Source: Bradyrhizobium sp. SSBR45G
Lineage (GTDB): Bacteria > Pseudomonadota > Alphaproteobacteria > Rhizobiales > Xanthobacteraceae
Length of the DNA: 64,000 nucleotides
Direction: 5' to 3'
NCBI RefSeq assembly: GCF_030159255.1
Contig: NZ_BSCT01000020.1
Location: forward strand, 1 to 64,000
Below the pieces are notes generated by a model. It saw only the letters and a list, made by a program, of their open reading frames with translations, was not told the origin of the DNA and made no database searches. Each line of letters begins with the position of its first letter. Positions within the stretch are counted from its first letter, which is position 1. Of the stretch, positions 9,154 to 17,500 are shown piece by piece. The translations under genes were made by a program, and so were the position numbers.

Positions 9154-10560
9154 ATGAGCATCTTCACCGCATGGGACCTCAAGGCCCGCCTGACCTTGCG
9201 GATCTCGCTCGTGTCTGCGCTGTGCTTCGCGGCGATCTCTGCCTATGTCCTGGTCGACATCGACCGTTCCGCGCATGCACGCAACGAGCGCATCGCCGAG
9301 ATCACCGCCCGCACCCTGCAGCTGCAGCAGAGCAAGCTGCATTGGGTCAACAGCCCGCCGGCCGGCTTTCCCGACCTCGATGCCGTCGCCGCGGCCGCGA
9401 TCGCCCCCGGCCTCTGCATCGCCTACCGCACGATCGACGGCCCAATTCTGCAGCAGATCTGCAGCGGCGCCGAAGTGCTGACGCAGCCTCCGCCCCGCGC
9501 CTTCGCGGCGCTGTACCAGCGGCTGTTCGATCCCAGCCGCGCAGCGACACGGCCGGTGCTGTTTCGCGATGCCAGGACCGGGGATGCTATGGTCTGGCTC
9601 GATGCCGACGTGATGACCGCGGATGCCTGGCGCGAGCTCGGCCGGCTGCTGCCGGTGCTCGGAACGGCGCTGCTGCTGCTCTGCGTGCTGGTCTACGCAG
9701 CGCTGGCGCGCGCGCTGCGTCCGACCCGCCTGATCCGCGCCGGCCTCGAGCGCATCGCGGCCCACGATCTGTCGGCGCGGCTGCCGCCGTTCGACCTCGC
9801 CGAGCTTTCGGCGATCCGCGACGCCTTCAACCAGCTCGCCGAAGGGCTGGAGTCGGCGCTGGCCCAGCGCAGCGAATTGACCCGGCGTCTCATCGCCCTG
9901 CAGGACGACGAGCGCCGTCACCTCGCGCGCGAGCTGCATGATGAATTCGGCCAATCGCTGGCGGCGATCCGGGCGCTGGCGGCCTCGGTCCGCCACAGCG
10001 CGGCGCGCGATTGCCCGGACATGGTGAGCGAATGCGACGTCATCGCCCAGACCGCGACCGGGATGATGGAGACGCTGCGCGGAGCCTTGGTGCGGTTGCG
10101 TCCGCCCGAGATCGACGAGCTCGGGCTGGCGGCAAGCCTCGAAGGCCTGGTGGCCGGATGGAACAGGCGGCAGCACGGGCTTCCCAGGTTCGAGATCAGC
10201 CTGTCGGACGGGATCGATCGCGTCCCCGACATCGTCGCCACCCACGTCTACCGCATGGCCCAGGAAGCCCTCACCAACGCGGTCAAGCATGCCGGGGCCA
10301 CGCGCGTCCGGCTGCAGGTCGCGCTTGGCGAGCGGCTGGGCCATGCGGATGAGACCATCGTCCTCGCTGTCGAGGATGATGGCGCTGCCGGCGAGGCCAG
10401 CAGCCGATCCGGCATGGGCCTGCTCGGCATGCGCGAGCGCACCGCATCCCTAGGGGGCCAGATGAGCTTTGCGGCCGGAGCGGACGGCGGCTCGCGGCTG
10501 CGTGTCGTCATCCCGCTCGCGGGTGTTTCGACGCAGACGGCGATCGGGCGCGCGGCATGA
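9154..10560 (+). CDS. Sensor histidine kinase, NarX/UhpB type (HisKA_3)
   Basis: This is the membrane sensor of a two-component system, 468 residues. A membrane span near 15-36, a periplasmic region of about 130 residues and a second span near 166-188 are followed by a HAMP-like segment. The dimerisation helix DDERRHLARELHDEFGQSL has the phospho-accepting His262. The ATPase domain shows the N-box HVYRMAQEALTNAVKHAGA and the G-box GMGLLGMRERTASLGG. The signal is unknown. The stop overlaps the start of the response regulator (ATGA), which is surely its partner. The divergent DUF3280-like periplasmic protein could belong to the same pathway. Confidence 0.9.
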   Translation: MSIFTAWDLKARLTLRISLVSALCFAAISAYVLVDIDRSAHARNERIAEITARTLQLQQSKLHWVNSPPAGFPDLDAVAAAAIAPGLCIAYRTIDGPILQQICSGAEVLTQPPPRAFAALYQRLFDPSRAATRPVLFRDARTGDAMVWLDADVMTADAWRELGRLLPVLGTALLLLCVLVYAALARALRPTRLIRAGLERIAAHDLSARLPPFDLAELSAIRDAFNQLAEGLESALAQRSELTRRLIALQDDERRHLARELHDEFGQSLAAIRALAASVRHSAARDCPDMVSECDVIAQTATGMMETLRGALVRLRPPEIDELGLAASLEGLVAGWNRRQHGLPRFEISLSDGIDRVPDIVATHVYRMAQEALTNAVKHAGATRVRLQVALGERLGHADETIVLAVEDDGAAGEASSRSGMGLLGMRERTASLGGQMSFAAGADGGSRLRVVIPLAGVSTQTAIGRAA

Positions 10561-11198
10561 CGGCACAGGCCGGCACCATCATGCTGGTCGACGACCATGC
10601 CGTCGTCCGCGAGGGCTATCGGTCGATGCTGCAAAAGCAGCCGGGGCTGCGCGTGGTCGCCGAAGCCGCCGATGGCGCCGAGGCCTACCGGCTGTTCAAG
10701 GCCGTCAGGCCCGATCTCGTGATCATGGACCTGACCATGCCCGGTGTCGGCGGCATCGAGGGCATTCGCCGGATCCGGCAATGGGACCGCAGCGCGCGCA
10801 TCCTGGTGTTCACGATGCATGAGAATGCCGGCTTCGCGGTGCAGGCGATCCGGGCCGGCGCACGCGGCTATGTCACCAAGAGCAGCCCGCCGGAAACCCT
10901 GGTCCGCGCCGTCACCGATGTCCTGGCCGGTCACATCGCCATCAGTCCCGACATCGATCACGAGCTGGCGCTCAGCCGCCTGTCCGGCGAGCAGGCCGCC
11001 GCCGACGTGCTGACCGCGCGCGAATTCGAGGTGATGCAGATGCTGCTGGCCGAACGGACCACCGAGGAGATCGCCTCGAGCCTTCATCTCAGCCCGAAGA
11101 CGGTCGCCAATCTGCACTCGCTGATCAAGGACAAGCTCGGCGTCGCCACCGACATCGAGCTGGTACGGCTGGCGCTGCGGCAGGGATTATTGACCTGA
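10557..11198 (+). CDS. Response regulator, NarL/FixJ family
   Basis: This 213-residue DNA-binding regulator is coupled to the upstream kinase by a four-base overlap. The receiver domain has the acidic pair VDDH, the phospho-acceptor Asp58 in RPDLVIMDLTMP and the conserved Lys in YVTKSSPPETL. The C-terminal LuxR-type helix-turn-helix reads LTAREFEVMQMLLAERTTEEIASSL and SPKTVANLHSLIKDKLG; the usual GLSNKEIA part is diverged. It probably activates or represses genes at the sensor's signal. Paralogues called FlhR control formaldehyde or methanol genes in Paracoccus, but no such target is in this window, so the regulon is unknown. Confidence 0.88.
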   Translation: MTAQAGTIMLVDDHAVVREGYRSMLQKQPGLRVVAEAADGAEAYRLFKAVRPDLVIMDLTMPGVGGIEGIRRIRQWDRSARILVFTMHENAGFAVQAIRAGARGYVTKSSPPETLVRAVTDVLAGHIAISPDIDHELALSRLSGEQAAADVLTAREFEVMQMLLAERTTEEIASSLHLSPKTVANLHSLIKDKLGVATDIELVRLALRQGLLT

Positions 11199-11237
11199 AC
11201 GCGCAAGACCGGAGAACCGGCGGCACGAGGCCTCAAC

Positions 11238-11549
11238 TTAAGGCTCGTCCGCGGGGATGCGCGGCATCGGCTGTGCGTCGGATGCCTGTTCTGCGCCGTC
11301 CTGATCCATCACCAGATGAAACTCCCGCCCGAGCCGGCGCTGAACGCTCATCACGGCGCGGTCGACGTCGCTGATCAGGCTGTCGCCGAGGATGACGTGC
11401 GGAATCTCCCAGTTGCGGCCGCTGCGCACGTCGAGCCCCTGCACGGCCGGCACGCGTGCCGTGTCGCATCCCGGCTGCGCACGGATCGCCTCCTCCACCA
11501 GACAAGTGAGCTCCGCCTGGGTCTTGCCGGTCGTCGTCACCGCCGGCAT
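11238..11549 (-). CDS. Small hypothetical protein coupled to a short-chain dehydrogenase
   Basis: This is an unrecognised soluble protein of 103 residues (MPAVTTTGKTQAELTCLVEEAIRA). It has a fairly regular alpha/beta pattern (CLVEEAIRAQPGCDTARVPAVQGLDVRSGRNWEIPHVILG), two cysteines and no signal peptide. The start at 11549 shares one base with the stop of the upstream dehydrogenase (TGATG), which argues that it is really translated and coupled. The last 25 residues are acidic and low in complexity. It is convergent with the response regulator gene. I cannot assign a family. Confidence 0.6.
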   Translation of the reverse strand: MPAVTTTGKTQAELTCLVEEAIRAQPGCDTARVPAVQGLDVRSGRNWEIPHVILGDSLISDVDRAVMSVQRRLGREFHLVMDQDGAEQASDAQPMPRIPADEP

Positions 11550-12406
11550 CAGGGCTTGGTCACCGGCGTCAGGCCGAGCCGCTTGGCGATGATGCGATCG
11601 ACGGTCCGCTTCGGAAGCGCGCGCACGATCCATTGCTGCAGCGCATCGGGCGCGATCTCGTAGCGCACCTTGGGCGCCGGCGCGGTCAGCGCCTCATACA
11701 CCCGCCCGGCGATGGTTTCGGCCGGTAGGCCGGTCTTGGCCAGATGCAGCATGAAGCCGCGAATTTTCTGCAGCGCCGGGAAGAACGGCGAGCCCTGGTA
11801 CGGCGACAGGTCGACCTCCTCCGCCTTGGCCCAGATCGGCGTCTTCACCGCGCCGGGCGCGACGATGATGACGTCGATGCCGAACAGCATCAATTCGCGG
11901 CGCAGGCTCTCCGACAGCCCCTCGACCGCGTGCTTGGAGGTCGAATACGGCGCGAGTAGCGGATTGCCGTTGCGGCCCGCGACCGAGCTCATCATCACGA
12001 TCCGCCCGCGCGGGCCGGTCATCGCGGGATCGGCCCCGAGCAGCGGCGCGAACGCCTGGGTCGCGATCACCGGACCGATGACGTTGACCTCGATCTGATG
12101 ACGAAACTGATCGATCGGCAGCTCCGTAACGGGACCGGCGACGGCGATGCCCGCATTGTTGACCAGCCCGGCGAGAGCCTCGCCATTGAGAGCGGTGCGC
12201 ACCTCTTGCGCCGCTGTCTTCACCGCGGCCTCGTCGGTGACGTCGAACAGCAGCGGCGTGAAGCTGGCGCCGAGCTCGCTGCGCAGCCGCTCCGCATCGG
12301 CCTGCTTGCGAACGCTCCCGAACACCCGGAAGCCGCGTGCGAGCAGAAGCTTCGAACAGGCGTGACCGATGCCGGTGGATGCCCCGGTGATGACGACGGA
12401 TTTCAT
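11549..12406 (-). CDS. Short-chain dehydrogenase/reductase (SDR)
   Basis: This is an NAD(P)-dependent oxidoreductase of 285 residues. The cofactor motif TGASTGIGHAC lies at the N-terminus, NNAG is in the middle, and the catalytic elements are the serine of MMSSVAGRNG and YSTSKHAVEG (YxxxK). The C-terminal part after the catalytic motif resembles the classical SDR group often annotated as 11-beta-hydroxysteroid dehydrogenase-like, but the substrate is unknown. The start at 12406 (MKSVVITGAS) has a TGAGGT ribosome-binding site and puts the Rossmann motif at the usual distance from the N-terminus. It is the first gene of a two-gene unit with the small protein downstream. Confidence 0.85.
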   Translation of the reverse strand: MKSVVITGASTGIGHACSKLLLARGFRVFGSVRKQADAERLRSELGASFTPLLFDVTDEAAVKTAAQEVRTALNGEALAGLVNNAGIAVAGPVTELPIDQFRHQIEVNVIGPVIATQAFAPLLGADPAMTGPRGRIVMMSSVAGRNGNPLLAPYSTSKHAVEGLSESLRRELMLFGIDVIIVAPGAVKTPIWAKAEEVDLSPYQGSPFFPALQKIRGFMLHLAKTGLPAETIAGRVYEALTAPAPKVRYEIAPDALQQWIVRALPKRTVDRIIAKRLGLTPVTKP

Positions 12407-12929
12407 GGCGACCTCAGAGATTTGCCAGCCGATTATCGCACGGGATGCGGCGCAATGCTGGCGCTGATTTTCCACGCGAGATCACGCCTTGTCACGCTTG
12501 CGCGTGAAGGCCGGAACGCATGGCATCCCGCCCGATCCATCGGCAAGACGGTCGCGGCAAGAATGTGATTTAAGTTTCAATGCTTGGGAAGGTGACAGCT
12601 GAGGTAAGATCGAGAGAGGCCGGCAAAGTGGATGAAGGAAGGTTTGTGACCTTATGAGATCATTAACCTTTTCGTTTCGATCCCTCGTCTTCGCAGGTCT
12701 GCCGGGCGCAGTTCCGTGTCACACCGCTCGACGGCCGCGCCGACCGTGCCCTTCCGCTGTAACCGCTTCGTCTTAATTTTCCGTATCCGTGTTTCTCCGG
12801 AGTACTACGCCCCCCGCCCCTAACACATTGTTATCGCAGCTGCCGAAAGCTGATCCTGCCGAGAGCCACGCAGCGCGAGCAGCAGCGCGTCGCTGCCGCC
12901 TTTGGCAATCCCGACAAACGAGCGCGACC
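12407..12929. other. Gene-free stretch between divergent genes
   Basis: This 523-base region separates the divergent SDR and DUF2336 genes and should carry both promoters. Its middle part (about 12560-12800) is relatively AT-rich for this genome (TTAAGTTTCAATG, CATTAACCTTTTCG). No tRNA, strong hairpin or repeat stands out. If the DUF2336 gene started at the ATG at 12789 instead of the GTG at 12930, 141 bases of this would be coding. Confidence 0.5.
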
Positions 12930-14042
12930 GTGTCACAGCCAGAACAGCTTCCGCCTTCAGAAAATTCCATCATCACCGAGCTCGAAGAGGCCGTTCGCAG
13001 CGGCTCCTCGGCGAAGCGTGTCAATACGCTGCGCCAGGTCACCAACCTGTTCCTGCATGACGGCGAACGCCTCACCGAGGACCAGATCAAGGTGTTCGAC
13101 AACGTGCTGTGCATGCTGGTCTCCCGGGTCGAGACCCGCGCGCGGGCCGAGCTCAGCAAGCACCTCGCCCCGGTCGACTATGCGCCTGTCGACATCATCC
13201 AGCAGCTCGCCCGCGACGACGAGATCTCGGTCGCCGAGACTGTGCTGATGCACTCGACCCGGCTGACCGAGCACACGCTGGTGGAGGTCGCAGCGACCAA
13301 GGGCCAGGATCACCTGATGGCGATCTCGAGCCGGGCGCATCTGACCGAGGCGGTGACCGACATCATCGTCGACCGCGGCGAGCGCCGGGTCATCCGCAAG
13401 CTCGCCAACAACCAGACCGCGCGCTTCTCCGAGACCGGCTACTCGGGAATGATGGCCCATGCCGAGAACGACGATGAGCTCTCCGAGATCATCGGCCTGC
13501 GCGTCGATCTGCCCAACAAGCACCTGCGCGACCTGCTGCGCCGCGCCACCGACTCCGTGCGGGCCAAGCTGATGGCCTCGGCGCCCCCGGCGCTGCAGCA
13601 GGAGATCAAGAAGGTCATCAAGGCGATCGCGGACGTTGCGCGCAGCGATGGCGGCCTGATCGGCCGCGACTTCACGCTGGCCGAGGAAGCCGTCAAGCGC
13701 ATGAAGGGGCTGAACGAGCTCAACGACGCCGCCATCGGCTTCTTCGCCGAAACCCGCCGCTTCGGCGAGGTGGCCGCCGCGCTCGGCCTGCTCAACAACG
13801 TCCCGACCGAGATGATGGCCAAGGTGCTGGAGGGCCCGCGCACCGACATCGTGCTGATCCCCTGCCGCTCCGCCGGGCTGATCTGGCCGGTGGTGGCAAA
13901 GATCCTGACCCACCGTCCGATCAAGCACGCCATCGACACCGACACGCTGAAGCTCGCCGAGCGAGACTATGGCCGCCTGTCGCTCGACACCGCCCAGCGC
14001 ACCCTGCGATTCTGGATGGTGCACAACAAGGTGGAGAAGTGA
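12930..14042 (+). CDS. DUF2336 family protein
   Basis: This 370-residue cytoplasmic protein begins at a GTG (SQPEQLPPSENSIITELEEAV). It matches the alphaproteobacterial DUF2336 pattern: SAKRVNTLRQVTNLFLHDGERLTEDQIKVFDNVLCMLV, then HEAT-like helical repeats (APVDIIQQLARDDEISVAETVLMHST). The family is thought to be made of helical repeats and has no established biochemical role. An alternative ATG at 12789 would add 47 residues of poor, unconserved-looking sequence. It is monocistronic, and its 3' end faces a palindromic element. Family call good, function unknown. Confidence 0.82.
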   Translation: MSQPEQLPPSENSIITELEEAVRSGSSAKRVNTLRQVTNLFLHDGERLTEDQIKVFDNVLCMLVSRVETRARAELSKHLAPVDYAPVDIIQQLARDDEISVAETVLMHSTRLTEHTLVEVAATKGQDHLMAISSRAHLTEAVTDIIVDRGERRVIRKLANNQTARFSETGYSGMMAHAENDDELSEIIGLRVDLPNKHLRDLLRRATDSVRAKLMASAPPALQQEIKKVIKAIADVARSDGGLIGRDFTLAEEAVKRMKGLNELNDAAIGFFAETRRFGEVAAALGLLNNVPTEMMAKVLEGPRTDIVLIPCRSAGLIWPVVAKILTHRPIKHAIDTDTLKLAERDYGRLSLDTAQRTLRFWMVHNKVEK

Positions 14043-14097
14043 GCTTCGGCTCACAAGCGCCCTCGGCGACACCCCGCGGCCTCGCCCCACGCTCCGC

Positions 14098-14222
14098 TGT
14101 CGTCCCGGCGCACGCCGGGACCCATACCGCGTGATGTGAGTTGGCGGACAAAGTCTAGATTACCCGGTTCTCGTAACACCAACGCCGGTGGTTATGGATC
14201 CCCGCATTCGCGGGGGATGACG
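14098..14222. repeat. Palindromic intergenic element 4, left of the cobalt block
   Basis: Imperfect outer arms are GTCGTCCCGGCGCACGCCGG on the left and ATCCCCGCATTCGCGGGGGA on the right. Bases 14117-14148 (GGGACCCATACCGCGTGATG and 12 more) are identical over 32 bases, in the same orientation, to 17518-17549 of element 5. The element lies between the convergent DUF2336 and cobalt-cluster genes. Confidence 0.85.
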
Positions 14223-14278
14223 GCTGTGGGTGTCGCAGGCAGTCGACCACGCCCATGCTGCACAACGACGCAGTAGGA

Positions 14279-14935
14279 TCATCTCGTCCCGGACGAGGCC
14301 GGACGATTGGCTGGGGGAAGGCAACGCGACAGCAGCCAGGCTCCGCCAGCGGCGAGAGCAAGCAAGAAAAGACCGGTCAGAACGGTCGGAGCATGCAACG
14401 GCAGCAGCCGCCATTCCGGTCCGATGACCACGCCGCTGTCGAACGTCTCGCTGCTGTTCGAGCACAGCGCGGCGAAGGCCGGATCTGCGGCGATGTCGGC
14501 CGCGATCCGCGCTTCGAGCGCCGAGGCCGCCGACTGCGCGCCGGGCATCGTCGACAGATGCGCGAGCAGCGCACGAATGCCGGCCATGTCGGCATGGGCG
14601 CATTCGTTGAACGGGCTCGCCTCGTCGGTCAGGCTGCCGGGAACGAGGCCCCACCAGCAGGCGAAATGCTGCAGGCTGACGAAGCCCATGAGCCGGCGCA
14701 AGGTTGCGTCGGTTCGCGCCTGACGCGCGGCGAGATCAAGGATATCGGAGCGATGGCGGGCGACCACCTGCATCTCACCATGGCCGATCGCGGGAATGGC
14801 GAGCCCGACCAGCGTGCCATCCGAGGGTCGCGGATGATGCGCCCGGACCGGCACGACGGTGAAAAGCGAGGCCAGCGCCATGATGACGCCCAGCCATCGG
14901 CCGGCGATCGCACACCTCCCGCCGCGCGCCATCAT
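14279..14935 (-). CDS. Membrane-anchored periplasmic protein of the cobalt cluster
   Basis: This is an unrecognised 218-residue protein. An N-terminal signal-like segment (WLGVIMALASLFTVVPVRAHHPRP) precedes a periplasmic domain, and a C-terminal membrane span (PTVLTGLFLLALAAGGAWLL) anchors it. The mature part starts HH and has further histidines (IGHGEMQVVARHRSD, LQHFACW, ECAHADM) and two more cysteines, so metal binding is possible. The start at 14935 overlaps the stop of the upstream phosphatase-like gene (ATGA). It is the last gene of a run cbtB, cbtA, phosphatase-like, this gene. A role in periplasmic cobalt handling is inferred only from context. Confidence 0.7.
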   Translation of the reverse strand: MMARGGRCAIAGRWLGVIMALASLFTVVPVRAHHPRPSDGTLVGLAIPAIGHGEMQVVARHRSDILDLAARQARTDATLRRLMGFVSLQHFACWWGLVPGSLTDEASPFNECAHADMAGIRALLAHLSTMPGAQSAASALEARIAADIAADPAFAALCSNSSETFDSGVVIGPEWRLLPLHAPTVLTGLFLLALAAGGAWLLSRCLPPANRPASSGTR

Positions 14936-15507
14936 CGCTCGTCCTTCCACGGCACCAGGGCGGCGAGCGTCCAGCGACCGCCGACGCCCGACAGCCTGGC
15001 GCGCGTCAGCGGCGCGACGTCGATGCGCCGGAACGTCTCCGGGCCTGCGCCGATCGCATGCGCGATCGCCGCGCGCATGACCAGCGCATGCGTGATCGCC
15101 AGAACCGAGCCGTCGACGGCAAGCAGATCCGTCATCCATCCACTGATGCGGGTCATCACATCCACAAACGACTCGCCGCCATGCGGAGCCGCCTGCGGAT
15201 CCTGCAGCCACGCGGCGACGGCGTCCGGCGTCTCCGCCTGGACCTCGGCGAGCGATCGTCCCGCCCAGCGGCCAAAGTCGCAGTCCCGCAGCGCAGGCTC
15301 TGGCCGAGCGTCGAGGGCGAGCCCTTCGGCGGTGTCGGCGGCGCAGCGGGCCGGGCTGCGCAGTGCGATGTCATGGGAGGGAAGCCGGCCGACCAGCCGG
15401 GCGAGACTGTCTCGCCCGCGCGCGTCCAGCGGCTCGTCGGCCGCGAAGGCCATTGCCGCCGTGGCCGGGGTCGCCGCCGCGCAGATGAGATGCAGGCGCG
15501 TCGTCAT
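14932..15507 (-). CDS. Histidine phosphatase-like protein lacking the catalytic histidine
   Basis: Most of this 191-residue protein follows the histidine phosphatase (CobC/SixA) pattern: SPARCAADTAEGL, LRDCDFGRWAGRSLAEVQAE, AAWLQDPQAAPHGGESF and VLAITHALVMRAAI. But the N-terminal strand, which should read like VRHGET, is LHLICAAATPAT. The catalytic His is Ala10 (codon GCG), the preceding Arg is Cys9, and the second HG motif is HA. Two bases or more separate GCG from a His codon, so a simple sequencing error is unlikely. It is probably not an active phosphatase. It lies 15 bases after cbtA and overlaps the next gene, so it belongs to the cobalt operon. Confidence 0.75.
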   Translation of the reverse strand: MTTRLHLICAAATPATAAMAFAADEPLDARGRDSLARLVGRLPSHDIALRSPARCAADTAEGLALDARPEPALRDCDFGRWAGRSLAEVQAETPDAVAAWLQDPQAAPHGGESFVDVMTRISGWMTDLLAVDGSVLAITHALVMRAAIAHAIGAGPETFRRIDVAPLTRARLSGVGGRWTLAALVPWKDER

Positions 15508-15522
15508 GGCCGTCGCGGCCGT

Positions 15523-16293
15523 TCAAGCGCGCGCGCCATGCGGCGCCATCAGACGCTCGGCAAGCACGCCGAACAGCAATCCGAGCGTGGCCCACATGAT
15601 GGCCTGCCCGCCGAGCGAGGCGACGCGGAACTGCCAGAGCACGGTGGCCGGAAACTCCTCCGGTACCTCGTTCACATCAGGCAGCGCGAGACTGATGCCG
15701 ATCATCACCGCGACGTAGACGCCCGCCGCAATCAAGGCCGCATTCCATGCGCCGAGCCGCGGCAGCAGGCGGATGCGCAGCATTCCGGCCGCGATGATGA
15801 CCGCAAGCGAGATCAGGATCAGCGCAAAATACAGGCTGGTGCGCATTCCGATCGTCTCGGCCAGACCGACCGAGGGCGGGTTGGCGGGATATTTGAGCAT
15901 GGGCGCGGCATAGACGGCGACGAAGCCAAGTGCGGCGAGCACCGCCGAGGTCGCCCGCGGACCGAGATCGGCCATGCGTCGGAAGCACAGCGCGAAGGCG
16001 AGCGCGAACAGGCCGCCGAACGCCGTACTGTAGACGACAACGCCGGTCAGCAGTCCAACGCCGGCCTGGACCGGCCGGCTGACCAGCTCGGTCTCAACCG
16101 CCGCGACGGGCGCAGGCTGGCCCTTGGCAGCGGCCTCCTCCGCGCTCGCTTTGGCTTTCGCCGCGTCGGCCGCCGTCTCGAACGCGATGGCGCGCTCGAC
16201 CGATGATTCGCCGGCCAGCTTGAGAAAGCCGAAGGACAGCAGTGCGGCGACGAGGCCGGCCAGCATGCCGCGCAGGAGCAAGCGCCCCGTCAT
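15523..16293 (-). CDS. cbtA: Cobalt transporter subunit CbtA
   Basis: This is an integral membrane protein of 256 residues with about six hydrophobic segments (LLLRGMLAGLVAALLSFGFLKLAGE at the N-terminus, then VGLLTGVVVYSTAFGGLFALAFALCFR and later segments). A soluble Ala/Lys-rich loop lies near residues 35-65. The N-terminal MxxRLLLRGMLAGLVAALL pattern and the VYSTAFGGLFAL motif are typical of CbtA. CbtAB families are predicted cobalt importers feeding cobalamin synthesis, usually under B12 control. It follows cbtB on the same strand with 88 bases between them. The family call is strong; cobalt specificity is from family knowledge, not from this sequence. Confidence 0.87.
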   Translation of the reverse strand: MTGRLLLRGMLAGLVAALLSFGFLKLAGESSVERAIAFETAADAAKAKASAEEAAAKGQPAPVAAVETELVSRPVQAGVGLLTGVVVYSTAFGGLFALAFALCFRRMADLGPRATSAVLAALGFVAVYAAPMLKYPANPPSVGLAETIGMRTSLYFALILISLAVIIAAGMLRIRLLPRLGAWNAALIAAGVYVAVMIGISLALPDVNEVPEEFPATVLWQFRVASLGGQAIMWATLGLLFGVLAERLMAPHGARA

Positions 16294-16381
16294 CGATCGT
16301 CTCTCAGAGATTGGGAACCTCGGCTGCTGCCGTCAGGGCCGGCGTGCAGCGGAACGGCTCCGGCGCAGCGGAGCCGGCCGT

Positions 16382-16591
16382 TCAGTGGCACGGGAATCCG
16401 AGCAGATGCCGTCCGTCATGGACGAATTCATGGACATAGGCGCTGTTGAACACAGCCGCCGCGCCCTCTTCGACGCCGACGAAATAGATGCCGAGAGCGA
16501 GCATCAGGCCGCCGAAGATCGCCCACGGCAGAATCTCGCGCACCGGAATGGCTGTGGGCAGAGTGACCGGAAAAGACGTCGCTGTTGCCAC
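16382..16591 (-). CDS. cbtB: Cobalt transporter subunit CbtB
   Basis: This is a single-span membrane protein of 69 residues and one of the clearest identifications here. One hydrophobic helix (ILPWAIFGGLMLALGIYFVGV) is followed by the CbtB C-terminus YVHEFVHDGRHLLGFPCH. His54, His58, His62, Cys68 and His69 are likely metal ligands. A GTG start at 16591 is chosen because AAGGAG lies just upstream; an in-frame TTG at 16624 would add 11 residues and bury that site in the coding region. It heads the cobalt operon. A TATAAT sequence on this strand at 16696-16701 could be its -10 element. Confidence 0.9.
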   Translation of the reverse strand: MATATSFPVTLPTAIPVREILPWAIFGGLMLALGIYFVGVEEGAAAVFNSAYVHEFVHDGRHLLGFPCH

Positions 16592-16695
16592 GGTGAAGCT
16601 CCTTGTTGGGTTCCGGCTGACCAAGCCAGCGCCGGGAGGCAGTGAAAGCCCTCCACGTCCGACACACGGTGCCGCAGCCGATGAATGCTCGCAAG

Positions 16696-16701
16696 ATTAT
16701 A
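16696..16701 (-). promoter_or_regulatory. Possible -10 element for the cobalt operon
   Basis: On the minus strand this reads TATAAT, a perfect -10 hexamer in an otherwise GC-rich region, about 105 bases upstream of the cbtB start. I could not find a good -35 at 16-18 bases, so the promoter may need an activator or the match may be chance. Confidence 0.35.
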
Positions 16702-16870
16702 ACCGCGATCGCGGGCGGATCGATAGTCGAAAATGCTCGGGTCCCCCGCGCCGCCCCCGGGCCAGCGGAGGCGCTGCCCGGCGTGGTCGCGAGGGGACCG
16801 GCGAAAGCGGGTGCCGACCGGCTGACAGCGGCTGCGGCGATCGACTACAATCGCGGCGAAGGAGATCGCA

Positions 16871-17449
16871 ATGGCTTTCGACGTCACCGCCGCGCCCCGC
16901 CCCGAGGCTCGCCTCATGCCCGTGCCGCAGCGGCATGCGACCACGTTCTGCTTTGCGGTGCTCACCGCAGCGTGCGCGCTGGCGAGCTTCGCCTTTGCCT
17001 GCGCGACGCCGTTCGCGGCGTTTGCGGTGGTCGCAGCCGCCATGCTGCCGCTGCGCTCCGCCTTGCCCTGCGTGCTCGGAGCCTGGCTGGTCAACCAGGG
17101 TATCGGCTTCGGCGCCCTGCATTATCCCGTCGACGCCAACACGCTGGCCTGGGGAGCCGCGATCGGCGCGGCAGCCCTCGTCGCCACGCTCGGCGCGCGT
17201 CTGGTGCTGCAGGCCTTGTGCGCCGTACCGGCACCGATCGCGCTCGCGGCGGCCCTGCTCGGCGCCTACGCGGCCTATGAGCTGGTGCTGCTCGCGGTCA
17301 CGCCCGTGCTCGGCGGCGCGGCGAGCTTCACGCCTGCGATCGTCGCGCGCCTCGGACTGACCAGCGCCGCCTGGCTGGCCGGGCTCGCCGCCACCTGTGA
17401 GATCGTCCGTCTGCTGACGCCGCTCGCCTCACGCCGCGCGATGTCCTGA
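16871..17449 (+). CDS. Polytopic membrane protein divergent from cbtB
   Basis: This is an unrecognised 192-residue protein with about five or six hydrophobic segments (TTFCFAVLTAACALASFAFAC, PFAAFAVVAAAMLPL, WGAAIGAAALVATLGARLVL, IALAAALLGAYAAYELVLLAV, LTSAAWLAGLAATCEIV). The start at 16871 has a strong AAGGAGA ribosome-binding site. It shares the upstream region with cbtB, and the same pair of repeats that bracket the cobalt genes also enclose it. The short loops and alanine-rich helices would suit a small transporter or an S-component-like protein, but no motif proves that. Confidence 0.65.
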   Translation: MAFDVTAAPRPEARLMPVPQRHATTFCFAVLTAACALASFAFACATPFAAFAVVAAAMLPLRSALPCVLGAWLVNQGIGFGALHYPVDANTLAWGAAIGAAALVATLGARLVLQALCAVPAPIALAAALLGAYAAYELVLLAVTPVLGGAASFTPAIVARLGLTSAAWLAGLAATCEIVRLLTPLASRRAMS

Positions 17450-17500
17450 CCGGACCAGCATCAGCGAGTGAGAGGGCCGCCGCCTCCTCATACTCAGCTG

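Noticed and set aside
16592..16695. Cobalamin riboswitch upstream of cbtB
   Set aside because: B12 control is expected, and fragments such as TTTCACTGCC and TCAGCCGGAACCC recall riboswitch pieces, but the spacing is too short and the B12 box is incomplete. A covariance search would decide.
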